DNA of 22,849 nucleotides from a virus: positions 1-22,849 of IMG/VR virus record IMGVR_UViG_3300032342_000072. The stretch is one strand, 5' to 3'. The notes under the pieces are model-generated. The model was given only the letters and a program-made list of their open reading frames with translations. It did no database searches and was not told the DNA's origin. Every line of letters starts with the position of its first letter. Position 1 is the stretch's first letter. Shown here one piece after another: positions 14,276-21,490 of this stretch. A program made the translations under genes and the position numbers.

Positions 14276-14680
14276 TTAGAACTCGAAATTGAGCCTGCCT
14301 TCGGACTGTACTACCGTGTCGTCGGGCAGGATGCAGTTATATACCTCGGTCTTCGTCCTTTGATTCTGAAATCCGAAGACGCATATCTTGATCTTCCGCT
14401 CGTCCTTCGTCCGGTATCTCAGTACGGCCTTCTGATAAAACATGAAGATCTTATGGTCGGCATTGAGCGCCAGTTCGATCTTCTTCGCCGGTTCGTCGAA
14501 CTTGCTCACCCGGAATATCTTGATGTCTCCCTTGTCGATGGCCTCCTGTATCCGGTGGAACTTCCCGTCCTCTCCGAATTGCCTCAGCTCCGATCCGTCG
14601 CCGAATATCGCGGTCCAGACCCACCGCTCCGGCACCGCCTCGATCTCCTTCCCGTCCTTGTCGACGTAGATATATTTCAT
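14276..14680 (-). CDS. Conserved-looking small phage protein, unknown function
   Basis: The product has 134 residues: KYIYVDKDGKEIEAVPERWV, then WTAIFGDGSELRQFGEDGKF, HRIQEAIDKGDIKIFRVSKF, and a beta-rich second half with FMFYQKAVLRYRTKDERKIK. The W.A.F.DGS.L.QF...G.FH...EI...... pattern resembles small uncharacterised proteins that I associate with phage genomes, but no function is known to me. It is soluble, with no membrane or metal-binding motif. It is the first gene after an intrinsic terminator. The start at 14680 is chosen because the frame upstream codes through the terminator hairpin; an in-frame ATG at 14734 would add 18 residues (MPKSSILARGSFFIQFTT). The bases TCACGACC before its ATGA are identical to those before the terminase small subunit start. 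Confidence 0.65.
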   Translation of the reverse strand: MKYIYVDKDGKEIEAVPERWVWTAIFGDGSELRQFGEDGKFHRIQEAIDKGDIKIFRVSKFDEPAKKIELALNADHKIFMFYQKAVLRYRTKDERKIKICVFGFQNQRTKTEVYNCILPDDTVVQSEGRLNFEF

Positions 14681-14696
14681 GGTCGTGAATTGAATG

Positions 14697-14728
14697 AAAA
14701 AGCTCCCTCTTGCCAGAATGGAGCTTTT
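14697..14728 (-). terminator. Intrinsic terminator after the head operon
   Basis: On the minus strand AAAAGCTCC, a 13-base loop, then GGAGCTTTTT form a perfect nine-base-pair stem ending in a T-run, a classic rho-independent terminator. It comes 77 bases after the stop of the zinc-finger-like gene and only 17 bases before the next start at 14680. That downstream gene therefore needs read-through, or the hairpin acts as an attenuator in its leader. Confidence 0.75.
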
Positions 14729-14804
14729 CGGCATTGTATTGCCCCGATCCTGGCCTTGTATGGCCGCGATTTTGACCTCTAGAGGCCCCTTCGGCCCCTT
14801 TCGA

Positions 14805-14984
14805 CTACTTTGACCCCTTTCGGGCCTTTCCCCTCGCAAGGGCGGCCTCCTGGACCTTCGCGAACCTCTTGCCCTGGTGGGCCGGGTCCGTGGGTTTGAA
14901 TCCGGTCTTCGCGCACTCATGGGCGAGGTAACCGGCTTCGTCCTTGAACTCGCCTTCGCATTTCGAGCAGATGCTTTTGCCCAT
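14805..14984 (-). CDS. 59-residue zinc-finger-like protein
   Basis: The product begins MGKSICSKCEGEFKDEAGYL and continues AHECAKTGFKPTDPAHQGKR, ending in a basic tail (ALARGKARKGSK). Cysteines at 6 and 9 (CSKC) followed by H22 and C24 (AHEC) give a Cx2C...HxC arrangement like a C2HC zinc finger. The C-terminus is rich in Lys and Arg, so nucleic-acid binding is plausible. A longer open frame upstream (to 15359) overlaps the preceding gene and is not used. It begins six bases after the stop of the 173-residue gene and is the last gene before a terminator. Its place amid head genes may mean a virion or packaging accessory, but no function is established. Confidence 0.65.
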   Translation of the reverse strand: MGKSICSKCEGEFKDEAGYLAHECAKTGFKPTDPAHQGKRFAKVQEAALARGKARKGSK

Positions 14985-14989
14985 ATGCG

Positions 14990-15511
14990 TCAGGCGGTCT
15001 CGTCGTACTGGAACGAGAGCGTGGTCGCGTTGCCGGCGACCGCCGAAACGGTCGTCTGAATCTGCATGACCAGGTAATCGCTGTACCCGGCGTCGTCCAG
15101 TCCTCCGGCCAATGCGCCTCCGATCCCCAAGTTCGCGCTCGCCGGTTCGCTGGTCGGCATGGCCTGCGAATACTTGTAGGTCGCGCTCCGGTCCGTGTCC
15201 AGCGGCCCGTTGACCGTGTCGTACGCCTGCGCACCCTCGTATCCCGCGGTCCGGGCGTTCGTCTTGAGCGCGGCTTCGGCGGCCAACGCCTCGCCCCAGA
15301 CCTTCAGGTTGTCGATCAGGCTCGACGTCCCGATGTCCGTGACGTGGAACCTCACCCACTTCTCGAACGAGTTATCGCCGGGCACGATCGGGTTCGCCAC
15401 CGGGTCCAGTTCAGTCTCCTCCGATGAACCCATGTTCAGGTTCGCGACGTCATGGCTGACGTCCTCGCCCGCGCCGTTCGACTCGCATATCTCCACTGTA
15501 GCTGCCGCCAT
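14990..15511 (-). CDS. Unknown, probable virion protein (capsid decoration candidate)
   Basis: The product has 173 residues and is acidic: MAAATVEICESNGAGEDVSH, then SFEKWVRFHVTDIGTSSLID, NLKVWG and later YSDYLVMQIQTTVSAVAGNA with a final LSFQYDETA. The central WVRFHVTD....SLIDNLKVWG pattern suggests a beta-sandwich of the kind found in phage structural proteins. Position just after the major capsid gene is where decoration or cement proteins often lie. There is no signal, membrane segment or enzyme motif. Its ATG shares a base with the TAA of the upstream 41-residue gene (TAATG), so the two are coupled. Function is an inference from place and composition. Confidence 0.6.
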   Translation of the reverse strand: MAAATVEICESNGAGEDVSHDVANLNMGSSEETELDPVANPIVPGDNSFEKWVRFHVTDIGTSSLIDNLKVWGEALAAEAALKTNARTAGYEGAQAYDTVNGPLDTDRSATYKYSQAMPTSEPASANLGIGGALAGGLDDAGYSDYLVMQIQTTVSAVAGNATTLSFQYDETA

Positions 15512-15636
15512 TAATGTGTCTTGGACGGCTTCCGCGGCTTGTCCGCTTTTCCGTCCAGTCTGTTATCTTTTTTCCTGCGGCGCGTCGACTTCGCGCCGTA
15601 TTCCCTCATCATCTTGTCGTCGTAATCCTTGAACAT
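15511..15636 (-). CDS. 41-residue basic protein downstream of the capsid gene
   Basis: A short frame encodes MFKDYDDKMMREYGAKSTRR and ends RKPSKTH. The first third is acidic-mixed and helical; the remainder is dense in Lys and Arg (STRRRKKDNRLDGKADKPRK). The TAA stop overlaps the ATG of the next gene (TAATG), and the upstream bases TTTGGAAAG give a weak purine-rich signal. It fills a 185-base gap between the capsid gene and the 173-residue gene. Nucleic-acid binding or an internal head role is possible from charge alone; no family is recognised. Confidence 0.5.
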   Translation of the reverse strand: MFKDYDDKMMREYGAKSTRRRKKDNRLDGKADKPRKPSKTH

Positions 15637-15649
15637 CTTTCCAAATCGG

Positions 15650-15680
15650 GCCGGTCCGGGTGCCTCTCCCCGGAACCGGC
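15650..15680 (-). other. GC-rich hairpin after the major capsid gene
   Basis: GCCGG-T-TCCGGG, loop GAGAGGCA, CCCGGA-CCGGC forms an 11-base-pair stem with one bulge, just after the capsid stop. No T-run follows, so it is more likely a 3' stability or processing element, or a partial terminator lowering expression of downstream genes, than a full stop. A perfect ten-base palindrome (TCAGATCTGA, 15687-15696) touches the capsid stop codon. Confidence 0.5.
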
Positions 15681-15696
15681 TTCCGATCAGATCTGA

Positions 15697-17004
15697 CTAT
15701 TTCGATTCGCTCTCGGCCACGGCCTTCAGGACGGTGAGTCCCTTCGGCAGGGCGCAGGTGTAGCCGACCCGTTCCACGACGCGCAGGGCCACCAGGTCCT
15801 GTTCGGCGAGGTTGACGATCGTGTCGTCGTCGGTGTCGGTGATCGTCGCCTGGTCGAGCAACTTCACGCGGAGCTGTTGCTTGTCGCCGAAGATGCAGGT
15901 CGTCTTCAGGTTGCCGAACAGGATGAACGCGTCACCCTCTTCGACGTCGGCGACCGCCGGGAAGGCGTCGCTCAGCGTATAAGGCCGGTCCCAGACGGTG
16001 CCCGGGAGGCCGTTAGCCGGAGCCTGGAAGATGTATTGGCCCTGCTTGTCCTTCAGCTTGCGGATGACCGAGAGCCAGGTCCGGTGCATGTAGTAACGCG
16101 CACCGTCCATCGCGCCGGTCGGAGTGGCGTCCTGCAGGTTGAGCAGGTCGTCGGCCGAAATGACCGAATCCTCCGCGTCCACCGTGTTCACGTCGCCGTT
16201 GTTCAGGAGGCCGGTCCACGGTGCGCCCGTGCCCGCGAAGAACTGCAAGTCCTCTTCCTTGGCAGTCGCCTCGGCGAACAGCGCGCCCAGGAGGGCGTTC
16301 AGGTCGATGGCCGAGTCCTCGATTATCTCCTCGGTCATCGGCACGATGGCCGCGAGCTTCTTCAAGGTCTGCGTCACGATGCTGAACTTCGGCTGTGTCG
16401 ATTTCTTCTTGCCGCCTTCCTCGGTCCAGAACACGTTGACGCTGGTGCCGAGGGCCGGAATCGCGCGGGAATTGCCCGGACCGGAGAACGGCAGGTACAT
16501 CATGTCCCTGCGGGCGATGCCGTACTGCGTTTCCTTGATCCTCAGGACTTCGGCCAGCAGTTCCGGAGGAACCGTCAGACCGGCCTGGGCGTCATCCGGG
16601 TCGGAACCGGACGTAGACGTGGTGAGCGCCTTGGCGCCCATCTTGTCGCCGTTCAGCAACGCCTTCATGAACTTGCGGGTCCGATCCTGGACCTTCTGGT
16701 CCACCGGCTCGGCCTTGGCCTCGAGGGCCTTGGCCCTCATCTTCTCGGCGCCAGCCATGAACTTGGCGACGATGGATTCGGCGATCTCGTCGATCTTCTT
16801 CTCGTCCGTGGCGTCATTGACTTCCTTGCGGACGAGCGCCTTGACCGCCTCGACGTCGAGTCCCTCCTCTTCGCCTTTGAGGACGTCCGCGTACTTCGTC
16901 ACCTGTTCCTCGCTGAGGGAGGCGGCGTTCTCGCGGATGAACTCCTTTTCCTCGTCATTCAGGGCCGTCGGGTCCTTGGCGAGGATTTTCTTGAGATTCA
17001 ACAT
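15697..17004 (-). CDS. Major capsid protein, HK97 fold, with N-terminal scaffold (delta) domain
   Basis: The product has 435 residues. Residues 1-125 are charged and helical (LNDEEKEFIRENAASLSEEQ, DEIAESIVAKFMAGAEKMRA), the look of a delta scaffolding domain removed by the prohead protease. The rest has HK97-family landmarks: GLTVPPELLAEVLRIKET, a P-domain region with ALGTSVNVFWTEEGGKKKST, LKKLAAIVPMTEEIIEDSAI, DLQFFAGTGAPWTGLL, ARYYMHRTWLSVIRKLKDKQ and the final VVERVGYTCALPKGLTVLK. It builds the icosahedral shell. It lies directly after the protease gene, with 11 bases between. The likely cleavage point is near KALTTSTSGSD (about 124-134), by position only. Confidence 0.95.
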   Translation of the reverse strand: MLNLKKILAKDPTALNDEEKEFIRENAASLSEEQVTKYADVLKGEEEGLDVEAVKALVRKEVNDATDEKKIDEIAESIVAKFMAGAEKMRAKALEAKAEPVDQKVQDRTRKFMKALLNGDKMGAKALTTSTSGSDPDDAQAGLTVPPELLAEVLRIKETQYGIARRDMMYLPFSGPGNSRAIPALGTSVNVFWTEEGGKKKSTQPKFSIVTQTLKKLAAIVPMTEEIIEDSAIDLNALLGALFAEATAKEEDLQFFAGTGAPWTGLLNNGDVNTVDAEDSVISADDLLNLQDATPTGAMDGARYYMHRTWLSVIRKLKDKQGQYIFQAPANGLPGTVWDRPYTLSDAFPAVADVEEGDAFILFGNLKTTCIFGDKQQLRVKLLDQATITDTDDDTIVNLAEQDLVALRVVERVGYTCALPKGLTVLKAVAESESK

Positions 17005-17015
17005 AATTTTGGTGA

Positions 17016-17810
17016 TTAGTTATTCTTCTTGACGCCGAGCAGTTCCTTGACCGCGCGGTTCAAGAGATTGACCGGTATTCTTTTTTTGCCGCCCCTGACT
17101 TTCAGGGGGTGCTCGACCTTTGCACCATCTTCGCCTTCGGCTTTCGCCTTCGGCTCATCGGCTTCCTGCACCGCCTTCAGCGCGCCGGTCAGCGCCCTGA
17201 TGACGGCGAGTATGGATTCGGGATTGTCGCCGCACTCGTTCATTACTTCCGCGGCTATCTCAAGTATGACCTCTTCCGTGATGTCGGGCGCGGGCGCCCC
17301 GCTCTTCGCCAACGCTTCGGCATTGGCCGGGACGTTCACGCATGATTCCTCCAGCAGTCGGTTCTTGGTCAGCGTCAGAACCTCGTTCACCTGGTCCACC
17401 ACGTACTCGTCGTTGATGAATCCGGCCGAGAACGCGCTCATGTATTTCCCCTTGTAGAGCTTCCAGAGCGTCATCGCCAGCTCGTATTCCGCGGCCGCGA
17501 ACTGTATCGTCCCCTCCAGGTTGCCCTCGGCGTTCGGCCCGAAACTGTCCTCTACCAGCACCTTGCCGACCGCGGGCTTCGTGTGGTCGTGGCAGAACAG
17601 TACGACCGGGTTCTTCTTGAACTCCGTCAGGTCCCATCCCTTCTGTTCCACGATCTCCCCGTGCCGGTCGATCGCCCCGGTCGAGAACACCGCCCGAATC
17701 TGGTATTTCGCTTCGTCCACCGACTTGACCTCGAGGGGAAAGCTCTTATATTGCATCTTCCCCTTCTTCTCCTCGGCCTTTTCGATCAGCCGTTGAAATG
17801 ATTTCTTCAT
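17016..17810 (-). CDS. Prohead protease (HK97 family, U35)
   Basis: The product has 264 residues. Core motifs of phage prohead serine proteases are visible: VFSTGAIDRHGEIVEQKGWD (40-59), NPVVLFCHDHTKPAVGK with the probable catalytic His74 (67-83), and MSAFSAGF with the probable catalytic Ser128 (124-131). The conserved LEESCVNVPANAEALA follows (153-168). The C-terminal third (about 175-264) is Ala/Glu/Lys-rich, typical of the self-cleaved tail. The enzyme removes scaffold domains from capsid subunits during maturation. Gene order portal-protease-capsid is the standard one. An A7 run near the 3' end (17080-17086) could slip but gives no meaningful extension. Confidence 0.93.
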   Translation of the reverse strand: MKKSFQRLIEKAEEKKGKMQYKSFPLEVKSVDEAKYQIRAVFSTGAIDRHGEIVEQKGWDLTEFKKNPVVLFCHDHTKPAVGKVLVEDSFGPNAEGNLEGTIQFAAAEYELAMTLWKLYKGKYMSAFSAGFINDEYVVDQVNEVLTLTKNRLLEESCVNVPANAEALAKSGAPAPDITEEVILEIAAEVMNECGDNPESILAVIRALTGALKAVQEADEPKAKAEGEDGAKVEHPLKVRGGKKRIPVNLLNRAVKELLGVKKNN

Positions 17811-17819
17811 AGGCGATGA

Positions 17820-19937
17820 TTATTGCTCCAGGAACGCCGGACCGAGGACGCACCGGCAGTTAGGCTCCTGCGGGAATCCCAGTCCGTTCGAGAATGTTGC
17901 GTTGAGGGCGACGATCTCCCCGCCGACTCCCACTCCGTCCTGATGCTCGGGACGCACGCGGTCGTCGCCGGCGTTGATCCATTCCTTGCCGTTGGCGACG
18001 CCCGACTGCCTGAACCCTTCTATCATACCCTCATTGTTCGCGGCCGTCGCCTCGGTCCTCGCTATCAGTTCGGTCCGCCATGACGGGAACCGCGAGTATT
18101 CCGCGTCCACTCGGGCCTTCAGTTCGCTGATGCCTTCCTTAGCCGCGATCCCGTCGGCCAGCGTCGCCTCCAGTCCCTGCACCGTGGTGTTGTTCACCGA
18201 CTCGGCCAGGAACTCGGCCCGCTTCCTGATCAGCTCCTTTATCTTCTTGGTCGTTTGGAAATCCTCGGCGGGAGCCGTCATCGAGAGCGCGTCCTTTCCG
18301 GCCTGCTCCAGGTATGCCGCCAGTTGCGGTATCGCCAGGTCGATCAACGCTCCGTTCTCGGCCTCCATGTCGAATATCTGCTTGACCTTCACCGTGACCG
18401 CCTTCGCCTTGGCCTCGATGGCGTCCTTCACGCGTCGGCATTGTTCCTCCGCGTACCGCGCGACCACCGGCTTGAACGTGTCGGTCCGGGCGTCGATGCC
18501 CTTCAAGATCATCTCGGCGTAGGCCTTCTTGATCTCCGGATTGAGAATCATCGGCTTCCATCCCTTCTTCTTCCGCTTCTGCTCGCGCCTGGCCTGCGCC
18601 ACTTTCTCGCGCATCTCCAATTTCACCTTCAGCCAGTACCGGCCCTTGAAGTCGTAGAGTTTCGTCCGGTCCGGCTTGCCTCCGACATATGCCTCGGCCT
18701 CGGTATCGCCTCCCAGCGTCTTGGAGTTCTGCGCCAGGCCTCCGACCGCCTGATTCACGATGGTCATGTACATGCTCCAACCTCCGGCTATCGGCGGCAG
18801 TCCCTCCTTCGCCCTGACCTCGTTGATCAGCAGGTAGTTGTTCTTCAGCCCGTTGTCGTACTCCTTCATCGCCATCTCGCGGTCGGCCGGAGTCGGATCC
18901 ACGTAGGTCACTTCCATCTCCTCGCCGAAGTCCGGATACGTCATTTCCCAGTTGACCTTCTCGACGATCCTCTCCACCAGCGGCTTCACGTTCTCGGAGA
19001 GGAATATCGCCATGCCGGTCTCGGCGTTCGCCCGGTTCACGTCCTCGACGATGCTGACCACGACCTTCGGGGTCTTCATCGCCACCAGGATGTCGTCGCG
19101 GGTGAACTTCATCCCCTCGATGTAGTCCATGTCCTTCTGCGAGAGGCTGATGACCTGGTATTCCAGCCCTCCTTCGAGTATCGCGATCTTGGATGATTTG
19201 CCGACGCCGCGGTGACGCTTCTCCCATCCCTCGCGAATGTCGTCCTTCTGCTCCTTGTCCAGGTTGGCCTCCGGACTCTTGATCACCGCGTCCGGCCGGG
19301 CCGAGTTCAGGAAGAAGTCGCGCTGATACTGCACCGCGTTCGCCTCGGTCTCGATCCTCATCTGCGCGGGCTTCAGCGCCGACATCCCGTAATGCTCGTT
19401 CAGCGGGTCCGGACTCTTGAAATGCACGATGTCAGCCGGGTCGAACGTGATGATCTTCCCGTCGTTCTTGGTCAGCTTGTACGCCTTGACGTACTTCAGC
19501 TCGTCGGCGACCACCGTCATCTTGTCGGGCCTCAGGTTCCACATCTCGACCACCGCGCCGCGCGTGTTCCTCACCTTCAGCCAGAAGGCGTCGCCCACCA
19601 GCTTCAGGTTCATCACCGTCAATTCCCAAAACTCGCTCTTGGTCTGAAACGGGTTCGGCTTATACAGCAAATCCAGAAGCGGATGCGCCTGGATTTCCTT
19701 CATCTCCCCCTTGCTGTTGATTATGCGGTTGAGCTTCAGCGGCACTCCGGCCAGCTTTTCGGCGATCTTCGAAACGCACGCGTAGATATAGACGGACTTG
19801 CCGTACTTTTCCATCATCGCCTGGCGTCCGATGTCCTTGTCGCCGGTGAGTCGCGTCAACAGTTCCAATCCGCCCTCGAGGACGGTCTCCGAACTCTTGC
19901 GCCTTTCGCGCCTCAGCATTTTGGTCAGCCATGACAT
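17820..19937 (-). CDS. Portal protein fused to a MuF-like head morphogenesis domain
   Basis: The product has 705 residues, longer than a plain HK97-type portal (about 400-450). The N-terminal 400 residues are portal: YIYACVSKIAEKLAGVPLKL, HPLLDLLYKPNPFQTKSEFW, DAFWLKVRNTRGAVVEMWNL, HFKSPDPLNEHYGMSALKPA and FTRDDILVAMKTPKVVVSIV. A helical, Lys-rich middle (about 410-590) leads into a C-terminal MuF-like domain: ELIARTEATAANNEGMIEGF, KEWINAGDDRVRPEHQDG, and FSNGLGFPQEPNCRCVLGPA, with the characteristic D.RVRPEH and EPNCRC signatures. The dodecameric portal is the DNA entry channel; MuF proteins are few-copy head proteins sometimes injected with DNA. I chose ATG at 19937; a GTG two codons upstream (19943) is the alternative. 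Confidence 0.93.
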   Translation of the reverse strand: MSWLTKMLRRERRKSSETVLEGGLELLTRLTGDKDIGRQAMMEKYGKSVYIYACVSKIAEKLAGVPLKLNRIINSKGEMKEIQAHPLLDLLYKPNPFQTKSEFWELTVMNLKLVGDAFWLKVRNTRGAVVEMWNLRPDKMTVVADELKYVKAYKLTKNDGKIITFDPADIVHFKSPDPLNEHYGMSALKPAQMRIETEANAVQYQRDFFLNSARPDAVIKSPEANLDKEQKDDIREGWEKRHRGVGKSSKIAILEGGLEYQVISLSQKDMDYIEGMKFTRDDILVAMKTPKVVVSIVEDVNRANAETGMAIFLSENVKPLVERIVEKVNWEMTYPDFGEEMEVTYVDPTPADREMAMKEYDNGLKNNYLLINEVRAKEGLPPIAGGWSMYMTIVNQAVGGLAQNSKTLGGDTEAEAYVGGKPDRTKLYDFKGRYWLKVKLEMREKVAQARREQKRKKKGWKPMILNPEIKKAYAEMILKGIDARTDTFKPVVARYAEEQCRRVKDAIEAKAKAVTVKVKQIFDMEAENGALIDLAIPQLAAYLEQAGKDALSMTAPAEDFQTTKKIKELIRKRAEFLAESVNNTTVQGLEATLADGIAAKEGISELKARVDAEYSRFPSWRTELIARTEATAANNEGMIEGFRQSGVANGKEWINAGDDRVRPEHQDGVGVGGEIVALNATFSNGLGFPQEPNCRCVLGPAFLEQ

Positions 19938-19957
19938 ATCCACAGTCTAGCACTTAC

Positions 19958-19981
19958 GGGGGGAGGCACGCAACCGCCCCC
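19958..19981 (-). other. G/C-run hairpin between terminase and portal genes
   Basis: GGGGG-C-GG, a seven-base loop, CC-TC-CCCCC on the minus strand forms a stem of 5+2 base pairs with a small internal loop. It occupies the only gap between the large terminase and portal genes, 20 bases before the portal start. No T-run follows, so an RNA-processing or translation-tuning role is more likely than termination. Confidence 0.35.
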
Positions 19982-19990
19982 GCTTAGTAA

Positions 19991-21490
19991 TCAAACCCAT
20001 GACACTTTCGGGACCGGCTTCTTCCGTATCTGCCACGCGATCGCCCGCGCGAATACGCGGTCGTCGTGCTTCTTCTTCGGCGCGTCCGCCCGGTAGTTCG
20101 CCTGATTGGTCCGCTTTTCCGTGTAGACCATGCTCATCAGCTCGTCTTCGGCCTGCTTGTAGGTCTCGATCAGGTAGGCCTTGCGGTACGCCTCCTCCAG
20201 GTCGGTGATCATCGTCGGCCTGTTGTGCGGGCCGGTCTCCCATTCAATGAACCGGCACTTCAATTCCCTGAGCTTCTTGCAGTGCGCGACGCCGACGCTG
20301 TTCTTCTCGACCCCGAGCTGGACGTTGAACTCCTTGCATATCCTCGCCACCTTCAGGTCGAAGACGTCTATCGGTTCGTTGCTCGTCATCTCGTAAATCA
20401 CCACGGCCTGTCCGTCCTGTATGTCGATGACCGCGAACGAATGCGCGTCGCCTTCGAGCGTCCCCTCGGCGCAGTCCATCCCGGCGTACAGCCGCCGGTC
20501 CTTGAACGCGTCCACCTGCTCCTCGGTCCATTTCTCCCTCTTGGCCCAGGCCTCGAAGTCGCCTAGGTCGACCCGTCGCCGGACGTCCACGATCACCTTG
20601 CTGAACACCGAACCTCCGGTCTGCAGGAAACAGCTCACGTCGTCCTCGGGATATTCTTGGAAAAACAGCCGCCCCTTGTCCCATATCTTGTACCGCCTCC
20701 ATTTCATCTGCGGGATGTTCAACAGGATGCCGGTCTCGGCCTGGATGCGGGTCCGGGCCTCCGCCTCTTCCGGCTCCAGCTCGAACTCCGCGTCGGGAAT
20801 CGAGAACATCTCCTGCACGCTCCTCGAAAGTCCCGCCCTCTCGTCCTCGTCCAGGTTCACCGACGAGTATTCGCCGTCGACGTACCACGGGATGAATATC
20901 GGCGTGTAGCTCGACTTCCCGCCCTTCGCCCTCTGCCACATGTCATAAAAGGCCTCTCGTCCGTTGGCCGTGGTCTCGATGTCGATCTGCCCGTATTCGG
21001 CCGCCTCCTGCACCCCGCCCAAGATCCTCTCCAAGTCGTCGTAGAACGCCGCCTCGGAAAGGTGCGCCCGGTTGATGGTGTCGCCGCGTCCGAACGCCCT
21101 CTGCCCCGCGGTCCCGATGAAGTAATTGCTCCCCCGCTTCGGGAACCTGATCTCGCTCTTGCTGTCGATGCTGATGGTCGGTTTCACCTTCATGTGCTCG
21201 ACGAAGAACTTGACCGCCGCGAACAGCCGCTTGGTCGCCTCCTTCTCGTGGCTGATGACCACCGCCTGCGTCGCCCGCCTCATGCAGTCGATCAGCTGGT
21301 CGGCGTCGATCCACTTGCTCATCCCCTTCTGCCTCGGCTTCAAGATCAGGTTGCGCCGGGTCTTGCGGGCCAGGTAATGCAACTGCGACGGGTTCGGCAT
21401 GAACCGGACGATCTTACCCCTCTTGTTCCGAATCATCAGCACCTTCTCGATCGCCTCCCGGTTCGTGAAGTTTTTTTGAAACATCCCCAT
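19991..21490 (-). CDS. terL: Terminase large subunit (ATPase and nuclease)
   Basis: The product has 499 residues, a normal length. The ATPase half has a Walker A-like KPRQKGMSK (51-59), an SHEKEATKRLF region (80-90), a Walker B-like segment with HLSEAAF (143-149, catalytic Glu146) and coupling motif ETTANG (172-177). The C-terminal RNase H-like nuclease has YAGMDCAEG (Asp339) plus GDAHSFAVID (Asp348), GVEKNSVG (Glu395) and KKHDDRVFARAIAW (Asp476/Asp477). The motor pumps DNA through the portal and the nuclease cuts concatemers. It begins inside the small-subunit gene (77-base overlap). MGM at the start offers two ATG choices (21490, 21484). Confidence 0.95.
   Translation of the reverse strand: MGMFQKNFTNREAIEKVLMIRNKRGKIVRFMPNPSQLHYLARKTRRNLILKPRQKGMSKWIDADQLIDCMRRATQAVVISHEKEATKRLFAAVKFFVEHMKVKPTISIDSKSEIRFPKRGSNYFIGTAGQRAFGRGDTINRAHLSEAAFYDDLERILGGVQEAAEYGQIDIETTANGREAFYDMWQRAKGGKSSYTPIFIPWYVDGEYSSVNLDEDERAGLSRSVQEMFSIPDAEFELEPEEAEARTRIQAETGILLNIPQMKWRRYKIWDKGRLFFQEYPEDDVSCFLQTGGSVFSKVIVDVRRRVDLGDFEAWAKREKWTEEQVDAFKDRRLYAGMDCAEGTLEGDAHSFAVIDIQDGQAVVIYEMTSNEPIDVFDLKVARICKEFNVQLGVEKNSVGVAHCKKLRELKCRFIEWETGPHNRPTMITDLEEAYRKAYLIETYKQAEDELMSMVYTEKRTNQANYRADAPKKKHDDRVFARAIAWQIRKKPVPKVSWV

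Noticed and set aside
14681-14920. N-terminal extension of the 134-residue gene up to 14920
   Set aside because: The extension reads through the previous gene and the terminator hairpin and is Arg/Pro/Gly-rich, typical of an out-of-frame shadow.
15877-17019. Long plus-strand open frame (380 residues) opposite the capsid gene
   Set aside because: Antisense shadow of the major capsid gene with skewed Arg/Asp/Val composition and no motif.
17080-17086. A7 run near the end of the protease gene as a programmed slip site
   Set aside because: The -1 frame ends within a base or two of the normal stop and yields only a different basic tail, so there is no functional extension.
18139-19227. Overlapping open frames on both strands within the portal gene
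   Set aside because: Frame-shadow compositions (Arg/Gly/Asp/His-rich); the portal-MuF frame explains the sequence.
21474-21480. A7 run at the terminase small/large overlap as a possible fusion frameshift
   Set aside because: The large-subunit gene has its own ATG just upstream of the run, and a -1 slip from it enters the small-subunit frame, which soon ends. A +1 slip from the small subunit is possible but unsupported.
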